A stretch of DNA of 64,000 nucleotides from Acanthamoeba lenticulata (lineage: Eukaryota > Discosea > Longamoebia > Acanthamoebidae). A program made the position numbers and the translations under genes. Under the pieces are notes generated by a model. It did not search any database and was not told where the DNA came from. It was given only the letters and a program-made list of their open reading frames with translations. This document shows positions 53,795 through 64,000 of this stretch, piece by piece; positions within the stretch are counted from its first letter, which is position 1; every line of letters starts with the position of its first letter. The stretch spans positions 17,065 through 81,064 of the forward strand of contig NAVB01000132.1 of assembly GCA_002179805.1 (NCBI GenBank), written 5' to 3'.

Positions 53795-55370
53795 ATGGAC
53801 GACACAGCTGGCCTGCCGTTGCCCACTGAGGTATTGGATCCTGATGCTACTTCCTCTGTGGAGAGGGAGTGAGAGAAGTTAATGGGCCTATGAACTGACT
53901 GCTTCTCAGCTGCGGTTCAGCGTATGGGCCCTACTCGACGTCCGTAGTCTGTGCCAAGCGGCCCTGGTGTGCCGAACCTGGCGCACGCTCTCCTCCGACA
54001 ACCACTTGTGGGTATGTCTCAAGGCGACAAGGTGCGACAAGCTTCGGCATTGACGACGTTGTTATTGCGGGTCTATCGATGCAGAGGGAGGTGTGCCGCC
54101 GGGAACTGAGCGACCTCGAGTGGACTCCGCGCATGCTGGCCCGTCGCCACAAGTCGTGGAAGCACCACTTTGGCGTGCGTCTGCGTACCGTCGATCCCTT
54201 TCGTGTGGCTCTTCAACGGGCCGCCCAGGCGTTGCTCGACGACGCTCACCGTCGCGCCGGGTAGTAGCCCAAACCTTATTTCTTCTTTCTCCCATGGCGG
54301 GCGGTGGGAGTGCCTCGTGACATCTTCTTCTCTTCTGTTTCAAAGGGGCAAGCCGTCCACCGAGTCGGTGGAGCTGTTGATCGCGCTGAACTACGACACC
54401 AGCCGAGACTACCGGTTCTCCTTCAAGGTCTCCTTGCCACATGCCATCAGGTACCTCGCCCAAGGGCTGGAACTCACTTGGCCATGCATCGACTTCATCA
54501 GCCTCATGGTGAAGCTTCCCGCGCTCTCTGACATCTGACGTGCTCAATCGATTGGGGTCGTGCGCCCGCGCGCGGGGGGACGTCCGCAGCCATCCTGACG
54601 TGCGCAGGCCCATGGCCGTCATCGCCGCCGAGGGGTCGACCGCCCTCGAGGCCGAGGCCACGAGCCTCGGCCTCAACTTCTACGACTTTGACTACCTCCG
54701 TTCATACCAACGCAACCGAAAGAAGCTCAAGAAATGGGGTACTGTAGTTCTCAGCTCCTCCATCCCCACACGGCGACTTGAGCTATTTTTTCTGGTGATG
54801 GTGATGATGCGAACATGAAGGACCTTTTCTCCGTCGACGTTGCAGTCAGCCGGAACGTCAAGTACTGGGCCCCGGCCAACGCGATCCGACAGGTTCCACG
54901 CATCGTGGGTCCGTGCCTCAACAGGGTGGGCAAGTTCCCAGACCTGCTGCCCGAAGGCGTGCCCCTCAAGGAGGTGGTTGAACAGGCCGGCCGCACCGTT
55001 CATGTTCGGCTCCCGAGACGGCCGAACATTGACCTTGCTGGTGGACACTCCTCCTTCTCCTCCTGTGGTGCTTGGCACACAACTCACATAAAGTGCGACT
55101 GTTTGTGTCGTTGTTGTGTCGCCAACAGTGGGCCATGTGGGCATGACAGTCGAGCAGCTGGTGCAGAACGTGGAGCCGATCGTGGCCCGTCTCGCCGAGA
55201 TCTTGCAGCGGTGGGAGAGGGTGCGCGGGATCGTGCTCCACGCCACGCGGGGGCCCGCCTTCCGTGTCAGCTCGAACAGCAACTGCAAAAGCAGCAGCGA
55301 CTGGAAGAAGCCTCCCTGCCCCCTCTTCGCCACGAACGCTGATTCTGAAGAAACAAACAACGCAGCATGA
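53795..55370 (+). CDS. F-box protein fused to ribosomal protein uL1 (L1/RPL10A) domain
   Basis: Exon 1 (MDDTAGLPLPTE, 53795-53830) splices to LRFSVWALLDVRSLCQAALV and CRTWRTLSSDNHLW, together a canonical F-box. A helical piece follows (REVCRRELSDLEWTPRMLAR). The rest matches uL1 from end to end: VDPFRVALQRAAQALLDDAH, GKPSTESVELLIALNYDTSR with DYRFSFKVSLPHAIR, MAVIAAEGSTALEAEATSLG, YDFDYLRSYQRNRKKLKKW, DLFSVDVAVSRNVKYWAPAN, VPRIVGPCLNRVGKFPDLLP (uL1 signature LLGPGLNKAGKFP), and VGHVGMTVEQLVQNVEPIVA. The stop is at 55368-55370. uL1 forms the mobile L1 stalk that moves tRNA out of the E site. Basic residues are fewer than in true RPL10A, so this is not the structural ribosomal protein; a ubiquitin-ligase receptor is inferred. 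Confidence 0.88.
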
Positions 55371-55613
55371 TGACGATGTGGCCACAACGACGACATTTTT
55401 ATGCACGATCTGGTTATGATCTCTCTCTCTCTCTATGAATGCTGGTTGCCGCGTGCTTCGCGCAGGCTGATCGGGGGAAAGTAGGCGCTCATGTGCGGAT
55501 CCACGGTGGTTCTGCCGCGTGGACCGCGTACGGCGTGGAGTGGATCCCGAGGTGCTACACTCCCGGGAAATAGAAGAACGAGAATGGGCCACATGAAGTG
55601 AAGTCTCTTTATT

Positions 55614-58608
55614 CTAACCTTTTTTCCGTCCAGCGGTGAAACGTAGCAAAAAGTATGCAAGGACATGAAACACCACATAGTTCATCAACAACAATAAAAA
55701 ACCGGCCCACAATGAATGTTCATTGTCATCAAACCCAAGTTTTTTCAGTTCAGCATTTCCATCTAAATTTTTATCATACATTAAACAGATAATCCATACA
55801 ATTATCATGCATTTAAACGTACCAGCCACACATGCTTTGTCAAGGGAACATGTAAATATCATTCCTTTAAATTCAAGATTTGCTAATATTTGAAAACCAT
55901 ATTTAAATAATGAAAAATATTTTGCCCAAAAAAACCAATATGGGATCGATTTTTCGTTCATGAAAAAGCCACCTAAAAATTAAATGAATATCAATGAACC
56001 CACAAATCAGAAAAAAAATACATACCTAATAACATTAATGGGATAAAAACAACTGGAGATATGGCCATGCCAATATCCATACTAGGAGCTCCAGCACTTA
56101 TTGCCATTCCTTTAAATATATGTTAATCAATTTTAATAGCTTTAAAAAACATTTTTTAACATACCAAGACCTTGAGCAACATTTGCTAAAACAATTATTG
56201 CAGCAACAAAAATAAAAAAATTTTCTACATCAGCTTGGAATCCCACCTAACAAAGAAAAAGTTAAAAAGTGATAACTTTTTAAACACAAAAACATAGTAC
56301 CATCCAATAAGTAATACAACAAAACAAAAATGGGAATAAAGTGGTGAAAGGGATTTCAGCTGTGAGCTTGGCAAGATAGTAAGTCAATGTGCTATATGCA
56401 CCAACAGCATGCTCTCTAATAAACACAGGCCGTTCAACAGGAAAAATCACTAATGTACTCATTAAACCACTCATAGCTAGTGATGATTAGTATCACTGTT
56501 GAATAAACATGGAGGAAGCTGTACCTTGATTTACAGTAATAAAGAACAAGGCGCCATTTCGGTCTTGGATACTTTTTTGGTCTTTGCCCACCTGCAGATG
56601 CGTGGTTAGTCAACGAACAAGGAAACCATGGTGGATGGTTGTACCTGTAGGTAGAGAAAACCGACCAGTAGAGAAAGAAAAAGGGTTTGTGCAATTCTTG
56701 CTTGCACCATGAGAGGATTGCGAGCGTTAAGGAGGAAACATCTGAGGGCCAAGATCGCTGCGCCAGCCAGTATGGATCAGCTTTCAGAGTACGCGGGAGG
56801 TCATAAAAGGTATGTACCCCATCTATATATAAAGTTTGGTCCATGCACGACCTTGAGGTCTGATGGATCGCCAGGTTGATCTGGGTCTGTTGCGTGCAAG
56901 TCCGAAGAGGAATCACGGATGCTTATTGGTGATCTCCGGTTCTCCATATCAGCTTCATCAATCACAGTCTTCTTTTTCAGAAACTCATCGTCATGCCATG
57001 CGGGCAGATCTGGGCGAGGCCCGGAGTGAGCATTCATGGCTTTTTCGATTTGGGGCAGTACTGTACCGTGTGCTTCGCGGTATGCAGAGACCAACTTCTG
57101 TACTCTGGCCTCGCCTTCCTCCTTTGTAGAAATGTACGAGTCTGACTTCACCAGGTTCACTGATACGGTAAATAACAGATCGTGAGTTGGCCGCTTGGGA
57201 GACTGGGACTTGAACGAGGTAAGCGTACTTATGTATTCAGCAGGGTTGCAAAGCTTGGGGCATTTAAAGCCTAATTTCGCAAAGTACGGCACCACTTCCG
57301 TGGTGGGTCCGTTGTAGACAATGTGGCCGTCGCTCAGGAGAAGTAAGCGATCAAACTTGAAGAAGATGTCTGTGCTGCAAGAGTTCTTTCAGCTTTTAGC
57401 ATTCATATTTCGAAGAGGCGAAAAACCCTACCTGGGCTGATGGATGGTGGATACGATCGTTCTGCCCATGGCCGCCAGCTTCTGAAGAGTTTCCACAAGC
57501 GCCAAAGCCGTCGCGGAATCAAGACCTGTGCTCATGGGTCGGCTGAGTGAGGCTTAGGCCAATCTTTCCTCGGTGTGGTCGGAGGTACCTGACGTCGGCT
57601 CGTCGAGGAAAAGTGCCGAAGGGTCTGTGATCATCTCCATCCCAATGCTTACCCTCTTGCGCTGACCACCAGATACCCCTCTCTGCTCGACGTTTCCGAT
57701 TCGGGTCTTCTGGCAGCCCTCCAGACCCAGCTGAGCCACGCATGTGAGTTACTTTACCTTGAAGAGCTCAAGTTGTGGCACCGGTTCATCTCACCTCTTC
57801 GAGGAGGGCCTGCACTTTGCGCATCTTGCCCGGTGCTGTGATGGGCAGCCGCAGCTGCGCAGAGAACCAGAGCGTCTCTTTGGGGTTCAGTTGCGCGTAC
57901 AAGACGTCGTCCTGTGAAGCACCGACCCCAAGTTGAGCAGGGCACGACACGAGACATCTCAGTCATGGACCAAATGTTTATGAAGACGCACCTGCATGAT
58001 GTAGGCGCACAGCCGGGCAAACTTACTATCGCTCACCTTGCTACGCGGGATGCCATTGACGAAGATGCCGCCTCGCATCTTACCTCCCTGCGTGCGGCCG
58101 CTGAGGATGTTGAGCAGCGTCGTTTTCCCCGCCCCTGTTGAAGAAAGACGTCAGCCAAGAAGGAAAAGACTTGAGCTCTCGGTGTGGGCAGCGCACCAGA
58201 GGGACCCATGATGGCCGTGACCTCGCCCGGGCGAAGTTGGCCATGCAGGTCCTTGAGCAAGGCCTTTGGCCGCTTGGCTGCAAACAGGTTCCACTTGCTC
58301 GTGCTCTCCTTGACGCTGTAGGTGAGGTTGCGGAAGCTTATGGTGACCGGCAGCACTTGGGTCACTTCTGACGTCACGGAGCTCCCCAACGTCAACGATT
58401 TCTTGTTCACGCTGCCAGCATGACCCGGGTAGAGGGCTGCGTTGGGAGTATGATCTTCCTCCTCATCTCCAGACTCGCTCCGGTACCCTTTTCTAACCTC
58501 TCCTTCCTCTTCCTTTTCTTCTTCTTCTTCTTCTTCATGACTCTCTCCGTCTTCTTCGTCCTGTTGTTGGTTGTGCACCCAGGGGTCGTCTCGTGCAGGT
58601 TCTGCCAT
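55614..58608 (-). CDS. ABCG-family half transporter
   Basis: ABCG half transporters export lipids or drugs as dimers. Start [20 protein letters not shown] at 58608 with an acidic leader. The ATPase domain comes first: [14 protein letters not shown] strand (here [12 protein letters not shown]), [14 protein letters not shown] then the Walker A rest [33 protein letters not shown], signature [18 protein letters not shown], Walker [13 protein letters not shown] with [20 protein letters not shown], and switch His in TIVSTIHQP. The membrane half follows: [78 protein letters not shown] and [17 protein letters not shown] order is that of ABCG. The last 1 kb (55614-56600) is strongly AT-rich, unlike the NBD exons. 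Confidence 0.9.
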
Positions 58609-58815
58609 CGATTGAGGCGTGAGACGAGAAGGCTAAGTCTTGCACTTGAAACAACAAATGGTAAGAGTGTCGTCTTCGCTACGCGAAATACAACTCCAGC
58701 GGAATCGATTTCCTTAACTGCATAATTCACCGATTGTAGCGTAGCAATGCAACGTAATTGTGCTTTTTCGACCAATCGGCAACCCAGAGGAAATGGGCCG
58801 ACTGCGCGCTCACGC

Positions 58816-60575
58816 TTAGGTGGGCCGCCCGGCCAGGCGGACAGCACGGCCGTTGTGTCCGCCAGCGGCGAGCGCCTCGAGGGAGGAGAAGAGGAGGTCC
58901 CAGACGAGCTCGCCATAATGGGCCGCCTGGACGGCCACGAGCAAAACCAGCGCGAGGAGGACCACGTACTGGACCAGCAGCCACAGGCCGCTCGAGCCGG
59001 CGCTCGTACCGACCGACTTGTTCTCCTCCTCTTCCTCCTGCTCCGTTACGGCGATGGCGCGCTTCGTCGTCTGTGCGCTGCGCTCGCGCTTCAGGGCCAC
59101 CAGGCTGCGCTCGGCCTCTTCCAGCTCGGCCTCCACCCGCTCGGCCTCCTCGCTCTGCCGCACACGCGCCTCCTCGAGCTCTTCCATCATGCGCTGTCCC
59201 AAAACAACATCCGTTGTGAGCAAGCAAGCCAAACAGTGTGACGGCACATGGGCCTTGCGACCCGCGCGTGCGCACCCGTCGCTGCTCGATCTCCTGTTGC
59301 AGTCGCATGCTCGGGTCCTGATTCTGCCGCTTGAGCAGCTCTGTGATCGTGCTTTGTAGTTCCCTGTGCGGAAAGTGCGCGCGCGCGCGGATGTGAGAAT
59401 GCGTGATCGTCCTGGACGTCCAGGGCGCATCGTACAGACGCCTGGCGGTGAGGCGCTTGACGTCGGCGAGGAGGCCCGCGACTGCGGCCTGCTCCGCATC
59501 GACCCCTCGCTCACCGACGACGTGGTCATCGACGTCGTGGCTCTGATTCAGGTCGAAGCTGGAAAGGTCAAAGTCCGAATCGACGGACTCCGAGCTCCAC
59601 AACGACCGCGCTCGGCCACCAGTCGGCGTTGTCTCGGCCTCGCTGGTTTCGTCGTCCTGAGTGAGGCTCTTGATGAGGTTGCGGTTGGCGCTAAACCGCT
59701 TCTCGCCTGGCGGGGCGATGGGCGTGTAGGGCGCCGCCGGGATGGCCGCCAAGTGGCTGGTGGCGGTGGTTGCCGCGGCCTCGCCCGGCTGGGCGCTGGG
59801 CGTATAGGGCGCCGCCGGGGTGGCCGCCAAATCGCTGGTGGTGGCGGTGGTTGCCGCAGAGCCGCTCGCCATCACTGGTGACGAAAGCAACGGCATGAGG
59901 AAGGCGTTGGACGACGACGATGAGGCTGAAGAAGAAAATGAAAATGGTGATGTAAATGAAGCTGGAGGTGAGAAAGACAAAGGAGGAGGGGAGGGTCGGC
60001 GCCGGCGCGAGGGTGAATTATGCGGTGAAGTCGGGAACGAGGAGGACGAGATAGAAGGCAGCGGCGAGGCGGCCTCTGGCACTTTGAGAGACGGGTGCGT
60101 CGTGAATGGGGCGTCCGGCGAGGACGAAGCGCGCGACCTTGGCGAGGGCTCGGTGGCCGCGCTGGGTGCGCCGCCGTCATCTTCGCTGGCGGTGTCTTCT
60201 AGAGACGGGAGACGGAAGGCAAAAGGGAGCGGAGTCGCGCCTACATCGGGAACAAAGGCAGGAGTCGCGAGCGGTGTCGCGGTGTCAAGAGCAGGAAAGG
60301 AGAAGGGGCCGCCAGAGCTCCCCGGCGTGGCGGTAGCAGCCGTCGAGAAAGAAAGGGCAAAAGGCGTGCTGTCGTAGGGAGTGGCGGGAAAGTAAGATGA
60401 AACTCGAGGTGGCGTGCTTGCATCCTCCCCCTGTGTAACATTGCACGATGACAACGTAGCCGAGCGAAAAATGAGAATCAAAATGATCATATTTTCTTCA
60501 ATAATTAAATAAAAATCTCGAACATACCGTCAACGCCCTAAAGGCTGCCTTGGTGTCTGTGTTGTCTGGCTCCAT
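58816..60575 (-). CDS. Ser/Pro-rich coiled-coil protein with C-terminal membrane anchor
   Basis: A short first exon (MEPDNTDTKAAFRALT, start 60575) splices to a long exon of low complexity rich in Ser, Pro, Ala and Thr (GEDASTPPRVSSYFPATPYD onwards). Inside it two copies of an about 26-residue unit follow each other (SDLAATPAAPYTPSAQPGE and SHLAAIPAAPYTPIAPPGE). Then come KRFSANRNLIKSLTQDDET, a helical part (AEQAAVAGLLADVKRLTARR, RELQSTITELLKRQNQDPSM) and a charged coiled coil (MMEELEEARVRQSEEAERVE, AELEEAERSLVALKRERSAQ). A single hydrophobic helix, LWLLVQYVVLLALVLLVAVQ, is followed by about 35 residues to the stop at 58816. This is the layout of a tail-anchored golgin or ER tether. I recognise no family. 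Confidence 0.65.
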
Positions 60576-60730
60576 CAACCGACGTTGTGCAATTAATGCC
60601 TGTGGTTTTGGCGCCAACGAAACTGAGTTTCTTTTCTTTTGTGCCTCGCAGTTTCCTTTTTGTATTTCTGTGTTCTTTATTTGTGTACTTTTCTGAATTA
60701 GTATTTGCACAGTAAAAGACAGCCTGGAAG

Positions 60731-61646
60731 ATGCAGAAGCGCGTGGCGGTACGGTCGTGGATGTGTGCCACCTTGCGCCAGACAGTGCCACGTTCAAGTA
60801 TCGCTCTCATTCCTCTACACAGGCCACTACGCACCTCCTGCTCCGTGCTCGCAAAAGGTACCGGCCTCGTCCTCTCTCCACACACGGCTGACCGCAGCGC
60901 GGTACAGTGACGAAGAGCGATGCCGAGTGGAGCACCGTACTGTCGCCTGAGGAGTACCACGTGTGCCGCAGGAAAGGAACCGAGGCACCCTGGAGTGGCC
61001 AGTACGCCAACATGACCCGCACGTGTTTTGTGCACGTACATGCTCAACACTGTTCCCTTCCCCTTGCAGGTTCAACTATAACAAGGCAAACGGCACGTAC
61101 ACATGTTCATGCTGCGACGCTCCTCTCTTTTCGTACGCTGTCCCCTCTCCTGAGTACGCATCAACCTGTATCAACACGCGCCTTCGTCAGGTCGCGCGCC
61201 AAGTTCGACAGCGGCAGCGGTTGGCCCTCGTTCTACGACAAGCTCGGCGAGATTGACTTTCATCGTGACGACTCGTACGTCCACAAGAGGAGCCATTTGC
61301 GCTGCTGAGGTTCACTGCTCACGCGCGGATTGGGGGAGGGGCCGGGCACCAGCCACGGCATGAGCCGGGTGGAGGTCACCTGCGCCAACTGCGACGCCCA
61401 CCTGGGCCACGTGGTACGACCATGGCCCTCCGTGTAGAGCCCACTTGTTTTGCGTTTTGTTTCTTCAAGAAGGCATGCCTCACACAGGGTGTGTGGTGGT
61501 GGTGTGTGGTCCAGTTTGAGGATGGGCCCAAGCCCACGGGTCTGCGGTACTGCATCAACTCGGTGTCTCTTCAGTTTTCTCCCGAGGACGAGAATACAAG
61601 AAAGCAGGCCGACGAGAGAAGAAAGGAGGAAGAGCCGCCCAAGTAG
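60731..61646 (+). CDS. MSRB: Methionine-R-sulfoxide reductase B (MsrB)
   Basis: MsrB reduces methionine-R-sulfoxide in oxidised proteins using a Cys and thioredoxin. The first exon ([20 protein letters not shown]...) is basic and Ser/Thr-rich, like a mitochondrial targeting peptide. The family motifs follow: [50 protein letters not shown] with the first zinc Cxx[41 protein letters not shown] with the second CxxC, and [20 protein letters not shown] with the catalytic Cys in RYCINS. A charged tail ([18 protein letters not shown]) ends at 61646. Five introns, all with usual sites. The gene is divergent from the tail-anchored protein, about 155 bases away. Confidence 0.92.
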
Positions 61647-61856
61647 AGAGTGGTCCACTATCGCAAAGTCCTGCCGCCCCAGAGATGACGATGATGATGT
61701 ACAAACCGCCTTTCTTGATTCAATGTTGAGGCCTTAAAGTGAACTTTTGCAAAGTTATCTTACACGCGTGGACCTGAGCCGACGATGGCGATTGGCAATC
61801 GTGTACTCCTTCACGCGAGCGCTTTTTGGACGTCCTGCGCGCTCACTCGGGTTAGA

Positions 61857-64000
61857 TCAACGGCTTTGTTCTTCTTCTTCTTCTTTTTCTTTTTCTTCTT
61901 GTTGTCGCGAGAGGGAGGAGAGGTTTACCATCAGCTTGAGCTGCATGGTTCGGCGGCCCTCGAGCGGATGGCGCAGCTGCGTCTTGATGAGCGTTTGGTT
62001 GAGACTCTCGATCGCCTGGACCCACGCCCTCGCGTCCTGCATCATCATCATCATCATCCCAATCCAACCCCCAACCCAATCGCTGTCAGCCTTTGTGGCG
62101 CCAAAGCGAGAGAAAGTCCTGAAACGTACGGCTTCGCTCTCGGCCTCGAACCGGTAGGTGCGGAGGGCGGTGAGAAGCTCGAAGCAGGCGCTCTTCGCGC
62201 CCGACAGCTGTCGGGCCTTTGTGAACAAAATGCTGATCGCATCTCGCTGCACTTTCTCCTAAGGCGTGATTCGGATTAAATCGAAATAAGAATAATAAAT
62301 GATTTTTAAAAAAGAACAATTAAAACAAAATAGCTGGAGAAGAAGAAGAAGACGCACTTCAGAGGGAGAGGGTTGAGCCTGCTGGGGCGAGCGGTAGTAG
62401 AGGAGATACTCGCCCTGCAGCACGAACCACCGGCGATTGGAGCCCCACTTGATCTTGAGCTTCTTAAGCCAGCCGCTCTTGGAGATGTGGTCCACTTGGA
62501 ACTGGGGCTTCTGCGCCAGCCGATCGTGGAAGACCCCCGCCTGGGCCGACGTGATCGCATTTCCTGCACCACACCACGAAACAAAAACACAAGCATGAGC
62601 GGGACGACGATGATGATGACAGCACAACGGCCGTTGTTGATCGTCATCGCTGAAGGGCACATCCGACGTACGGAGACTGGAGATCCACGAGCACATCTCG
62701 AGCTCGGATTGAGCCATGAGCCAATAGATGCGCTTCCCCTCCATGATTTCAAAGCACCACGTCTCCCCGGGCACCTCTTGAATCGTGCTGCACGCACGCG
62801 CATTGGCAATGACAATGGCCAGGCGCATGGTTTGGTTCCTCAGCATCATCCACCCGTCGACCATCAATCAACTTCACTTCGGTGGAACCACTGCGTACCA
62901 GATGAGGAGGTCAATGGGCGGACCGGCCAGTTCCGATTCCTGCACGCCGCCCATGAAACACGTCAGCACGATGATCAAGGGCGATACAAGCAGGTGTCTG
63001 GGGTGTGTGTGCACACGTACGTCCTTGCTGGTGTAGTAGCAGAGGAAGTTGTTTTGTTTGAGGATGAAAAAGAGTTTCTCCCATCGGTCCTCTTCCTCCT
63101 CGGACTTGGCCTCGAGCAGCATGGTGAGCTCGCCCCGCCGCTTCTCCTTCCGGATCATCGACGACACGCGCGGCCTCCGCGCAAAGTCGCCCCGCTCCAC
63201 CATTTTCTGCACATGCACAACACATGACAACATGCTGCTTCAGTTCATCATCGTGATCAACCCAAGGAGGTTGATCGTATGCACCATTTTGACTTCGTCG
63301 ATGGAGGACATCCAGCCGAGAAGCTCCTCGTGCGAGGCGGCTTCGAGGTAAATGTTGAAGCGGGCCGTCACGATGCAGAAGACGAACCGCTTGTCAGCCA
63401 TCTTCTCCTCCTTGGTCGAGCACAGCGACAGGTCGACCTCGCCCGCCGGCTTGTTCGGGTTGGCCTTGGCCTCCTGTTGCCACAAGCATTAGCCAATTGA
63501 CAAACCACAAACAAATCAACTTAAAACAATCAAATGGGCCAATGGGCGGACCTCCTCCGAGTGCCAATAGACCATCTTGAGGTTGGCGTCAAAGGCAAAC
63601 CAGCGCCGCTTCCACCGCGGCTGACGCGAGCCGTCGGCGTCGCCCGTCGAGAGCTTGTTGAGGTAGCCCGACGACAGCGTTAGCGTCTGCGGCTCGCCAG
63701 TGGGAAGGGCGGCGGCCGTGTCGCCACCGCGAGGGCTCGGCAGGCCGATGGTGGAGCCGCTGAACTTGACGCCAGCCGAGGCCGATGGCGCGGGGTAGAT
63801 GGTGGACCCGCCGCCGGTGTGCTTGCCCAGGTTGGGCGACGAGTTGAAGCTCACGCCGCCCCGGGCCAACAGGGCCGCCCCGGTGGCGCCCGAGGTGGCT
63901 GCAGCAGACGAGGATGAGGACAGGCCGCCGGACGGGTCACGAACCTCTTTCTGCTGCGTAGGCGTTCGTGCAGGGCGAACACAGAAAAAGAAGCAACAAA
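61857..64000 (-). CDS. Multi-PH-domain protein (5' end beyond the window)
   Basis: The reading frame enters from the right edge (…GGLSSSSSAAATS…, then ARGGVSFNSSPNLGKHTGGG) so the start is not in the window. PH domains bind phosphoinositides. Three are visible. First: SGYLNKLSTGDADGSRQPRW, KRRWFAFDANLKMVYWHSEE, RFNIYLEAASHEELLGWMSS. Second: EEDRWEKLFFILKQNNFLCY, ESELAGPPIDLL, TWCFEIMEGKRIYWLMAQSE, LEMCSWISSL. Third: KSGWLKKLKIKWGSNRRWFV, LQGEYLLYYRSPQQ, ALRTYRFEAESE, ARAWVQAIESL. The C-terminus is a coiled, very acidic EEKEKEEEEEQSR to the stop at 61857. No enzyme domain is visible in the part shown; a membrane scaffold or GAP/GEF is possible depending on the missing end. Confidence 0.75.

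Noticed and set aside
1..64000. CRISPR arrays, operons or prophage
   Set aside because: No spaced direct repeats, no ribosome binding sites; all genes are intron-bearing and eukaryotic.

Overview
The window reads as nuclear DNA of a free-living amoebozoan close to Acanthamoeba. Almost every protein-coding gene is broken by short introns (about 50-150 bases). Exons are GC-rich while introns and gene ends are AT-rich, donors are mostly GTACGT or GTGCGT, spacers are short, two pol III tRNA genes are present, and all best-matching families are eukaryotic. There are no operons, no CRISPR and no prokaryotic signals. Exon joins below were made by eye from GT/GC...AG sites and reading phase; gene spans are firmer than individual junctions.

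Layout, left to right. 0.2-16 kb: a C2 plus papain-fold-like protein (-), a cyclophilin (+), a TMEM223-like membrane protein (-), the SSU processome WD40 protein UTP21 (+), tRNA 2'-phosphotransferase (-), a small membrane protein (+), a RhoGEF (+), a decayed duplicate, and its intact EF-hand parent gene (+). 16-24 kb: an F-box protein fused to an eEF1A/HBS1-type GTPase (-), a LYR plus AlgH/YqgE-type protein (-), tRNA-Ala and tRNA-Ile (+), and a cyclin (-). 24-36 kb: a small unknown ORF (+), a DGCR8/Pasha-like double-stranded-RNA-binding protein with an added PBZ-like zinc finger (+), an EF-hand/coiled-coil/PH protein (+), a GNAT acetyltransferase (+), and ornithine decarboxylase with a very long N-terminal extension (-). 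36-47 kb: a PhyH-type dioxygenase (-), hormone-sensitive lipase (-), a WDR89-like protein (-), a GATA factor (-), a CAMK-like kinase (+), and a FAM173-type methyltransferase (+). 47-64 kb: SEC24 (+), a secreted GH18-like protein (-), a hairpin-rich terminal-inverted-repeat element, an F-box protein fused to a ribosomal protein uL1 domain (+), an ABCG transporter (-), a tail-anchored coiled-coil protein (-), methionine-R-sulfoxide reductase B (+), and a multi-PH protein cut by the window end (-).

Most genes are unrelated housekeeping or signalling genes. The striking pattern is two separate genes, about 35 kb apart, in which an N-terminal F-box is joined to a translation-machinery domain: an elongation-factor-like GTPase in one and a ribosomal protein L1 (RPL10A-type) domain in the other. 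Both F-boxes are split by an intron right after the same LPxE motif, in the same phase. If they are SCF ubiquitin-ligase receptors (inference), they would form a family whose substrate arm is a copy of a ribosome-associated protein. The second notable gene is the DGCR8-like protein, because DGCR8/Pasha is classically an animal Microprocessor subunit.
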